Part shown: positions 6,125-10,931 of the stretch, one piece after another | How positions within the stretch are numbered: position 1 is the stretch's first letter | Layout of the letters: each line of letters starts with the position of its first letter | Assembly: GCA_966185765.1 (NCBI GenBank) | Contig: CBIFVZ010000102.1 | Location: forward strand, 1 to 10,931 | Source of the DNA: CBIFVZ01 sp966185765 | Lineage (GTDB): Bacteria > Pseudomonadota > Gammaproteobacteria > Enterobacterales > Enterobacteriaceae | Direction of reading: 5' to 3' | Length of the DNA: 10,931 bases | The notes under the pieces: model-generated | What the model saw: the letters and a program-made list of their open reading frames with translations, nothing else | Told to the model about the DNA's origin: nothing | Database searches by the model: none | Made by a program: the position numbers and the translations under genes

Positions 6125-6153
6125 ACCTTAACCGTAATTGGTAAAGATATCAA
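6125..6153 (-). promoter_or_regulatory. aroF-tyrA promoter candidate
   Basis: On the minus strand TTGATA (6153-6148, five of six matches to the -35) is followed after 17 bases by TAAGGT (6130-6125, three of six matches to the -10). This predicts a start near 6117 and a leader of about 45 bases. The -35 lies inside the middle TyrR-like box, as expected for a repressor that blocks RNA polymerase. Confidence 0.5.
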
Positions 6154-6157
6154 TCCA
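6140..6157. promoter_or_regulatory. TyrR box (weak type) over the aroF -35
   Basis: GGTAAA-N6-AATCCA follows the TyrR pattern TGTAAA-N6-TTTACA, with the invariant G and C 14 bases apart (6141 and 6156) but a poor right half. Its centre is 23 bases from the box at 6163-6180, the spacing usual for paired strong and weak TyrR boxes. Confidence 0.6.
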
Positions 6158-6162
6158 CTTAT

Positions 6163-6180
6163 CGTAACGATAACTTTACA
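6163..6180. promoter_or_regulatory. TyrR box (strong type) upstream of aroF
   Basis: CGTAAC-N6-TTTACA matches ten of the twelve defined TyrR positions, with a perfect right half and the invariant G6164 and C6179. It overlaps a 15-base near-perfect palindrome TTATCGT-A-ACGATAA (6159-6173). It lies immediately upstream of the predicted promoter. Confidence 0.75.
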
Positions 6181-6224
6181 ATCACAAAATAATTCCCTCG
6201 TAATTAGACTAAAAACCCCAAAAG

Positions 6225-6242
6225 CGTAAACATAACGTTCCA
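6225..6242. promoter_or_regulatory. distal TyrR box upstream of aroF
   Basis: CGTAAA-N6-GTTCCA matches nine of the twelve TyrR positions and keeps the invariant G6226 and C6241. Its centre is 62 bases from the strong box, close to six helical turns, so both could be contacted from one DNA face. It lies only 20 bases from the end of the neighbouring PepSY gene. Confidence 0.6.
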
Positions 6243-6261
6243 TTTTGTTCACTGTATTGCA

Positions 6262-7629
6262 TTACGACGCTAAAGACTGAGGTTGTCTGGCTCTGCGCCA
6301 ACGCAAGAGATCCAACGCAACAAATGCCAGCAGGCTACAACCCATCAGCGGCATTGCCGCACTCAGACAAAGCGCGATGATAAGCACGATGATCCGCTCA
6401 AAGATACGCAATCCCAGCCAGGCTTTTACCCATGTTTGTAGTGGATTGGCATGTGCCTTAGCCGGGCGGCGTCGCCACCACATGCGGTAACCCAATACTA
6501 TTGTCGTGCACACCCCCAGCCCGAAAAATATGAGTAGCAACTGATTAGGCAAGCCGAACAGCACTCCCATATGGAAATCAATCCCCCAACGCGTGAGCTT
6601 TGCCATCAGCGGAAAATTTGCAAAATCGGTACGATCGATAACACGCATACTGTGCGTATCGATGGCAACCGCATCAACTTGCGTCGGCCATTGCCTGTCA
6701 ATTTCCGTTACCGTCCATGCTTTGCTGCGGTCTTTCACCGGGCGAATTTCAACTTTTGCGGCTTCAAGACCAGCGGCACGTGCACTCATAAGAACCGAAT
6801 CAAACAGGGTATTGTCGACAGGCATCACCAGCGTATTGTCGTGCGTACCGTGATGATCCGAATGCGGGTCAGCGGGCATCACCATGTGGCCCTCCAGAGT
6901 GGTTTTCAACTGTGGCGTCATCCAGTCCATTCGCTCACGCAACAGGTTAATGTTCTCACCCGCCCAGCGTGACCAGGTCAGCCCGGTTGCCGAAAACAGC
7001 AACAGACCCGCAAACATTGTCCAGCCAAGTAACAGATGCCAGTAACGCAGGCTTGCAAAAGTACTGCGCTGACTCTGCCGGCGGCGTTTCGGTGCACGTG
7101 TAACACTCCACAGCGTTACACCGCCGAGAGCGGCAACCCACATCCAGGACGCCGCCAGCTCGCTATAATTGCGCCCCACCTCACCTGACAACAGCGAACG
7201 ATGCAGATAATCAATCCACTGGCGCAAAGGCAAAATACCGCTGGTGCCGTAAACTGTCATATCGCCTTTTACCGCCAGCGTGACCGGGTCAATGAAAATA
7301 GCCCGTGCCTCTGACGGTTTAAGTGTCGGTTCGGCAAACATGACTCGGGTGTTTTCCCCTTTAGCTGCCGGGCGTACCGCCTGGAGCTGCGCGTCCTGGC
7401 CTACAACCTGGCGCGCCCGTGCCACCTGTGCTTCAAGGCTGTGCGTCGGCCCGCGGCTATCAAACCTCAGTGCATCGCGATAAATAAAGCTCTCAAGCTG
7501 TGGCGTTGCTACATACAGCGAACCGGAAAAGGCGGCAATAAAGATAAACGGACCAATAAAGAGGCCAATATAAAAATGCAGGCGGCGCAGCAGCTCAACC
7601 CAGGCCGCACGTGAAGTGTGTGGATTCAT
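6262..7629 (-). CDS. PepSY-associated TM helix protein, putative heme-binding metal/siderophore reductase
   Basis: A 455-residue inner-membrane protein of the PepSY-associated TM family (PF03929), which includes PiuB and the siderophore reductases FoxB and FpvG. Membrane segments are seen near residues 17-42, 160-176, 200-220, 358-383 and 408-445. Conserved-type histidines sit beside them and are likely heme ligands: His18 in RLHFYIG, His143 in YLHRSLLSG, His198 in YWHLLLG, and His353 in FHMGVLFG. The periplasmic loop at about 248-263 carries five His with two Met nearby (GHMVMP, DPHSDHHGTH), suggesting metal contact. The start at 7629 is chosen because AAAGGA (7641-7636) is six bases ahead; the ATG at 7635 touches it. 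It follows the DUF2946 gene with a 111-base gap. No clear terminator is seen before the aroF control region. The metal substrate is not known. Confidence 0.85.
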   Translation of the reverse strand: MNPHTSRAAWVELLRRLHFYIGLFIGPFIFIAAFSGSLYVATPQLESFIYRDALRFDSRGPTHSLEAQVARARQVVGQDAQLQAVRPAAKGENTRVMFAEPTLKPSEARAIFIDPVTLAVKGDMTVYGTSGILPLRQWIDYLHRSLLSGEVGRNYSELAASWMWVAALGGVTLWSVTRAPKRRRQSQRSTFASLRYWHLLLGWTMFAGLLLFSATGLTWSRWAGENINLLRERMDWMTPQLKTTLEGHMVMPADPHSDHHGTHDNTLVMPVDNTLFDSVLMSARAAGLEAAKVEIRPVKDRSKAWTVTEIDRQWPTQVDAVAIDTHSMRVIDRTDFANFPLMAKLTRWGIDFHMGVLFGLPNQLLLIFFGLGVCTTIVLGYRMWWRRRPAKAHANPLQTWVKAWLGLRIFERIIVLIIALCLSAAMPLMGCSLLAFVALDLLRWRRARQPQSLAS

Positions 7630-7646
7630 ATCCATTCCTTTAATGC

Positions 7647-7675
7647 ATCAGGGTACACAAGCGGCTGCCCCTGAT
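7647..7675. repeat. inverted repeat in the gap between DUF2946 and PepSY genes
   Basis: ATCAGGG (7647-7653) and CCCTGAT (7669-7675) form a perfect 7-base-pair stem with a 15-base loop. In the minus-strand mRNA it would lie just upstream of the Shine-Dalgarno of the PepSY gene (7641-7636), so it could modulate its translation. The remaining bases of this gap show nothing else. Confidence 0.4.
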
Positions 7676-7740
7676 TTTCTGACATAGCACAGACGCCCTG
7701 CCCACTGGACAAAGCGCAATAAATGGTTTGCAGGAATGTG

Positions 7741-8157
7741 TTAACTCCGCGGCGGGGCGCGACAGGGAGGACGACCACGACAGCAGGTATGCAGCTGCGC
7801 CAGGAGTGTCACGACAGCCAGCGGCTGACGGCGCACGCTTTGTGCCAACAACAGCACCAGCACTGGCATCAGCAAGCCAGGCGTATGCGCCAGCAGCACG
7901 CAATAGCCGCAGGCCATATGGTCTTCATGCGTAGCGTCGGAATGTCCGACGTCGTGCAACACCATATCCGTCATCGGCATCTCGTGATGCATCGTGTGCA
8001 TCGGTGCCTGACGGATCTGTTGCAGGGAAATAGAAACCTGTGGCGCAACCACGATAAGCATCATGGCAAACAGCGCCAGCCTGGCGGCGCATTGCATTAT
8101 GTTGCCGGTGAGTTTGCGCACACGATATCCATCGGTAGAGCCAGAAGAGGCATTCAT
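7741..8157 (-). CDS. DUF2946 family His/Met-rich protein
   Basis: A 138-residue protein assigned to DUF2946 (PF11162) from its layout: an N-terminal membrane or signal helix (about 24-45), a polar segment, the signature CGYC at 83-86 followed by VLLAHTP, a second hydrophobic helix (about 94-107), and a C-terminus ending in RAPPRS. Between residues 53 and 81 there are seven His and six Met, typical of periplasmic copper-contacting regions. DUF2946 genes are often found beside TonB-dependent copper receptors; none is present here. The start is uncertain: no Shine-Dalgarno precedes 8157, and Met21 or a GTG at codon 13 are alternatives. It probably forms a transcription unit with the PepSY gene. 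Function is inferred from composition and neighbour, not proven. Confidence 0.75.
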   Translation of the reverse strand: MNASSGSTDGYRVRKLTGNIMQCAARLALFAMMLIVVAPQVSISLQQIRQAPMHTMHHEMPMTDMVLHDVGHSDATHEDHMACGYCVLLAHTPGLLMPVLVLLLAQSVRRQPLAVVTLLAQLHTCCRGRPPCRAPPRS

Positions 8158-8276
8158 TGTAAATAGTTTATTGCCTGAGTGGTAAATGCCGAATGCAATC
8201 GATACAAATACGTAAGAAAATGCCGGGAACTGCAGCTGTGTGCAAATATTCTTTCCTGCCTGAGCGACAGATAGAT
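8158..8276. promoter_or_regulatory. divergent control region between DUF2946 and DUF445 genes
   Basis: This 119-base stretch must drive both genes. For the rightward gene a candidate promoter is TTGCCT (8171-8176), 17 bases, TGCAAT (8194-8199). For the leftward gene no convincing hexamers were found. GTAAAT occurs twice on the plus strand (8159-8164 and 8182-8187), 23 bases apart. No recognisable Fur, CueR or CpxR site was seen by eye. Confidence 0.35.
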
Positions 8277-9572
8277 ATGCTTAACAGTATGGAAAAAATC
8301 TCTGAACTCAAACGCGCCAAACGTCTGGCGTTAGCGCTGCTGCTACTTGCCGCCGCGACCTTTATCACGACTTTATTTCTCCCCCCCGCACTGTGGTGGG
8401 TGGGTTTGCTAAAGGCGGCTTCTGAAGCCGCTATGGTTGGCGCGCTGGCCGACTGGTTTGCCGTGGTTGCGCTGTTTCGCCGCGTGCCAGTGCCGTTTAT
8501 TTCCCGCCATACGGCGATAATTCCGCGCAACAAGGACAGAATAGGCGATAACCTCGGTCTTTTTGTCCAGGAGAAGTTTCTTGATACGCCCTCGCTGATT
8601 GCGCTTATTCGTCGCCATGACCCGGCGGTGATTATCGGCAACTGGTTACGTCAGCCTGAAAATGCGCGTCGCATCGGCCAGCATATCCTGCAGGTCATGA
8701 GTGGTTTTCTTGAGTTCACAGACGATACGCGCATTCAGGGACTGCTGCGCCGGGCCGTACACAAAGCCATCGATAAAGTCGATCTCACTCAGACCAGCGC
8801 ACTTATTCTTGAGAGCCTGACCAAAAATAACCGCCATCAGACGCTACTGGATGCGTTGATAGCAAAACTCATTACGCTTATTCAGCGCGACAGCACGCGG
8901 GCGTTTATCGCTCAGCAGATTGTCCACTGGCTGGAAACCGAACATCCACGTAAGGCTAAGATCCTGCCCACTGAATGGCTGGGCGAACATAGCGCCGAAC
9001 TGGTTTCAGATGCGGTAAACACCCTGCTTGATGATATCAGCCAGGATAACGCCCATCAGATTCGTCTGGCGTTCGACCGGATTACGGCAAAATTCATTGC
9101 TGACCTGAAAAGCTCCCCAGAGATGGCGGCACGGGCTGATAACGTGCGTCACTATCTTAAGAATGACGAGGCGTTCAATCGTTACCTGAGCGAGATCTGG
9201 ACCGATCTGCGCCAGTGGCTGAAAAACGATATGTTGGATGAGGATTCGGTGGTGCGCCAGCGCGTGGCTGATGCCGGTCAGTGGCTCGGTGAAACCCTCT
9301 CTGCCGACGCCGCGTTACGTACGTCGCTCAACGAACACATGGAACAGGCCGCCACCCGGCTCGCACCGGACTTTGCGACGTTTCTCACGCGCCACATCAG
9401 CGATACAGTAAAAAGCTGGGATGCACGCGATATGTCGCAGCAGATTGAACTGAATATCGGTAAGGACCTGCAGTTTATTCGCATCAACGGCACGCTGGTT
9501 GGCGGCAGCATCGGCGTAGTGTTATGGGCGCTGTCACAGCTGCCAGGACTGTTCCGTCTTTATATGCACTAA
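8277..9572 (+). CDS. DUF445 family inner-membrane protein, YjiN-type
   Basis: A 431-residue member of DUF445 (PF04286), the family of E. coli YjiN, whose biochemical role is not established. A membrane helix lies at about 17-35. It is followed by the family block SEAAMVGALADWFAVVALFRR (split here: VGALADWFAV, then ALFRR) and HTAIIPRNKDRIG (78-90), a long mostly helical soluble region, and a C-terminal hydrophobic segment after IRINGTLVGG (402-411). Start choice is uncertain: the ATG at 8277 has no good Shine-Dalgarno, an in-frame ATG at 8289 would give 427 residues (E. coli YjiN is about that size), and one at 8193 would add 28 residues absent from the family. In E. coli yjiN is at a distant locus; here a DUF445 gene is divergent from the DUF2946 gene and convergent with rplS. 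Confidence 0.88.
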   Translation: MLNSMEKISELKRAKRLALALLLLAAATFITTLFLPPALWWVGLLKAASEAAMVGALADWFAVVALFRRVPVPFISRHTAIIPRNKDRIGDNLGLFVQEKFLDTPSLIALIRRHDPAVIIGNWLRQPENARRIGQHILQVMSGFLEFTDDTRIQGLLRRAVHKAIDKVDLTQTSALILESLTKNNRHQTLLDALIAKLITLIQRDSTRAFIAQQIVHWLETEHPRKAKILPTEWLGEHSAELVSDAVNTLLDDISQDNAHQIRLAFDRITAKFIADLKSSPEMAARADNVRHYLKNDEAFNRYLSEIWTDLRQWLKNDMLDEDSVVRQRVADAGQWLGETLSADAALRTSLNEHMEQAATRLAPDFATFLTRHISDTVKSWDARDMSQQIELNIGKDLQFIRINGTLVGGSIGVVLWALSQLPGLFRLYMH

Positions 9573-9594
9573 ATCCGTAGGGCGGTGCGGATTT
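9571..9594 (+). repeat. inverted repeat overlapping the DUF445 stop codon
   Basis: AAATCCG (9571-9577) pairs with CGGATTT (9588-9594) around a 10-base loop; the first bases belong to the stop codon. It lacks a T-run, so the shared terminator at 9649-9677 is the more likely end of the transcript. Confidence 0.45.
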
Positions 9595-9648
9595 AACGCT
9601 GCCGGTTGTCCGACCTTAGCCTGCCTTAACAGCATCCCGCCTGAACGT

Positions 9649-9677
9649 AAAAAGGGCCAGCAAATGCTGGCCCTTTT
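9649..9677. terminator. bidirectional terminator between DUF445 gene and rplS
   Basis: AAAAGGGCCAGC (9650-9661) pairs with GCTGGCCCTTTT (9666-9677), a 12-base-pair stem with a 4-base loop. The minus strand continues into five T residues and the plus strand ends with four. It closes the rpsP-rimM-trmD-rplS operon 23 bases after the rplS stop and can also stop transcripts from the DUF445 gene. Confidence 0.93.
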
Positions 9678-9700
9678 CAGGATGTCGCTTTCGCGAGCAA

Positions 9701-10051
9701 TTACTTGGACAGACGCTCTTTGATACGAGCAGACTTACCAGTACGCTCACGCAGGTAGTACAGTTTAGCTTTACGCACAGCACCACGACGCTTGACGGTG
9801 ATAGAATCAACTACCGGAGAGTGCGTCTGGAAAACACGCTCTACGCCTTCGCCATTGGAAATTTTGCGAACAGTGAATGCAGAATGCAGACCGCGGTTAC
9901 GGATAGCGATAACCACGCCCTCGAATGCCTGCAGACGCTTTTTGGAACCTTCAACAACCCATACTTTCACTTCCACGGTATCGCCCGGACGGAAGGAAGG
10001 TACGTCCTGCTTCATCTGCTCTTGTTCAATCTGCTTAATAATGTTGCTCAT
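9701..10051 (-). CDS. rplS: 50S ribosomal protein L19
   Basis: Ribosomal protein at the 30S-50S interface. The 116-residue product begins MSNIIKQIEQEQMKQD and matches E. coli L19 almost throughout (RPGDTVEVKVWVVEGSKKR, KRRGAVRKAKLYYLRERTGK). It is one residue longer, because the C-terminus reads KERLSK instead of KERLN. AAGAG (10064-10060) stands eight bases before the ATG. It is the last gene of the operon, 59 bases after trmD and just ahead of the terminator. Confidence 0.98.
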   Translation of the reverse strand: MSNIIKQIEQEQMKQDVPSFRPGDTVEVKVWVVEGSKKRLQAFEGVVIAIRNRGLHSAFTVRKISNGEGVERVFQTHSPVVDSITVKRRGAVRKAKLYYLRERTGKSARIKERLSK

Positions 10052-10110
10052 AATTTAATCTCTTATCCTGGGTAAACTGATATCTGGCAGGTTGCGATGC
10101 ACCATGCCCA

Positions 10111-10866
10111 TCATATGTCTGCTGCTGTTTGTGCATGTTCCTTTTGGAACTCTGCCAGCAGCCTTGCTTGCTCTTCAGTCAGAGCCAGGTTTTCCAGAAG
10201 TTCAGGTCTTCTAAGCCAGGTCCGGCCCAGCGACTGTTTCAAACGCCAGCGACGTATCTCAGCGTGGTTTCCTGACAGTAACACTGCCGGTACTTCCATC
10301 TGCTCTAACACTTCAGGTCGGGTATAGTGCGGGCAATCCAGCAATCCATCAGCAAACGAATCTTCGATTGCTGAAGCTTCATGACCCAGAACTCCCGGAA
10401 TAAACCGGGAAACGGAGTCGATCAGCGTCATTGCCGGTAACTCACCACCGCTGAGTACGTAATCGCCGATTGACCATTCTTCGTCAATTTCGGTTTGAAT
10501 CACGCGCTCATCGATACCTTCGTAGCGACCGCACACCAGAATCAGTTTCTGATTCGTTGCCAGTTCGCTGACGCCCGCTTGATCAAGCTTGCGTCCCTGA
10601 GGTGACAGATAAATCACCTTTGCGCCTTCACCTGCCGCGGCTCTTGCTGCTGAGATGGCATCCCGCAAAGGTTGCACCATCATTAGCATCCCCGGTCCGC
10701 CGCCGTAAGGACGTTCGTCCACGGTACGGTGCCGGTCATGAGCGAAATCGCGAGGACTCCAGCTCTGAACGCTCAGCAGGCCACTTTTTACTGCCCGGCC
10801 AGTTACCCCGTAATCGGTAATCGCTCGGAACATCTCTGGAAACAGGCTTATTATGCCAATCCACAT
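10111..10866 (-). CDS. trmD: tRNA (guanine-37-N1)-methyltransferase
   Basis: Uses S-adenosylmethionine to methylate G37 next to the anticodon of tRNAs reading CNN codons, preventing +1 frameshifts; essential in E. coli. The protein has 251 residues (255 in E. coli) and is nearly identical up to the variable C-terminal tail, here ending HAQTAADI. SPOUT trefoil-knot and SAM-site motifs are present: YGGGPGM (54-60), VCGRYEGIDERV (111-122) and GDYVLSGGELPAM (134-146). Arg154 and the catalytic Asp169 are in place. The ATG at 10866 gives the family start MWIGIISLFPEMF. The only purine-rich sequence ahead is a weak AAGACGA, in keeping with the known low expression of trmD relative to the ribosomal genes around it. 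It lies 31 bases downstream of rimM. Confidence 0.98.
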   Translation of the reverse strand: MWIGIISLFPEMFRAITDYGVTGRAVKSGLLSVQSWSPRDFAHDRHRTVDERPYGGGPGMLMMVQPLRDAISAARAAAGEGAKVIYLSPQGRKLDQAGVSELATNQKLILVCGRYEGIDERVIQTEIDEEWSIGDYVLSGGELPAMTLIDSVSRFIPGVLGHEASAIEDSFADGLLDCPHYTRPEVLEQMEVPAVLLSGNHAEIRRWRLKQSLGRTWLRRPELLENLALTEEQARLLAEFQKEHAQTAADI

Positions 10867-10897
10867 AACGTCGTCTTATTACCGTTTATCCGGTGGT

Positions 10898-10931
10898 TTA
10901 AAAACCAGGATCCCACTCTACCTCGATTGAA
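10898..10931 (-). CDS. rimM: 16S rRNA processing protein RimM, C-terminal end only
   Basis: Only the last ten codons and the stop are inside the window: SIEVEWDPGF followed by TAA. EVEWDPGF is the conserved C-terminus of RimM, the 30S maturation factor that binds S19, and the gene order rimM-trmD-rplS is the enterobacterial one. The rest lies beyond the right edge. The identification rests on this short tail and on position. Confidence 0.9.
   Translation of the reverse strand, partial: SIEVEWDPGF

Noticed and set aside
7640..7903. 87-codon minus-strand reading frame overlapping the 3' end of the DUF2946 gene, stopping in the PepSY Shine-Dalgarno
   Set aside because: It lies in another frame of a gene whose C-terminus looks complete, has no ribosome binding site and matches no known family. 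A frameshift variant of DUF2946 was considered, but the RAPPRS ending argues against it.
8193..8276. 28-codon upstream extension of the DUF445 protein
   Set aside because: The added residues do not resemble the family N-terminus, and the ATG at 8193 overlaps the candidate promoter.
8168..8641. 157-codon frame antisense to the DUF445 gene
   Set aside because: Low-complexity Ser/Ala/Arg composition typical of an antisense shadow, opposite a strongly conserved coding region.
9575..9630. REP-like element after the DUF445 gene
   Set aside because: GTAGGGCGG resembles part of a REP sequence, but the rest of the palindrome is missing, so a remnant cannot be claimed.
1..10931. CRISPR array, tRNA, IS element, integrase or prophage gene
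   Set aside because: No regularly spaced repeats, cloverleaf-like segments, transposase/integrase frames or terminal repeats were found.

Overview
The window is an enterobacterial core-chromosome segment. Six proteins (BamD, RaiA, PheA, TyrA, AroF, TrmD/L19) read as close relatives of their E. coli K-12 counterparts, at the same or nearly the same lengths and in the same order (bamD-raiA-pheL-pheA-tyrA-aroF ... rplS-trmD-rimM). Several substitutions and the accessory genes show that it is not E. coli itself. An Enterobacteriaceae genus near Enterobacter, Leclercia or Kosakonia is plausible, but the genus cannot be fixed from this sequence alone.

Layout. Positions 1-888: upstream region, the outer-membrane assembly lipoprotein gene bamD and its terminator. 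Positions 890-1490: a raiA regulatory region with a CRP-like site, the ribosome hibernation factor raiA, and a terminator whose upstream 3' region may carry the sRNA RaiZ. Positions 1491-2851: the pheL leader peptide, a phenylalanine attenuator and pheA. Positions 2916-3794 (minus): an SMP-30/gluconolactonase-family gene lodged between the convergent pheA and aroF-tyrA units, immediately behind the tyrA terminator. Positions 3864-6250 (minus): the aroF-tyrA operon with a promoter and three TyrR-box-like sites. Positions 6262-8157 (minus): a PepSY-associated membrane protein gene and a DUF2946 gene, both with His/Met-rich segments. Positions 8277-9572 (plus): a DUF445 (YjiN-type) membrane protein gene. 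Positions 9649-10931 (minus): the end of the rpsP-rimM-trmD-rplS operon, with only the last codons of rimM inside the window.

How it works together. pheA and aroF-tyrA make the committed enzymes for phenylalanine and tyrosine. AroF feeds the shikimate pathway, and TyrA and PheA split chorismate/prephenate toward Tyr and Phe. Control is by attenuation (pheL) on one side and TyrR on the other. The flanking housekeeping genes serve outer-membrane assembly, translation and tRNA modification.

Where E. coli K-12 carries yfiL-yfiR-yfiN-yfiB between aroF and rplS, this chromosome carries a PepSY/DUF2946 pair and a divergent DUF445 gene. That stretch and the SMP-30 gene are the accessory content. No insertion sequence, integrase, tRNA gene or CRISPR array was seen. 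I do not see a clearly new system. The best leads are the putative metal-handling pair and the way the SMP-30 gene sits against the tyrA terminator.
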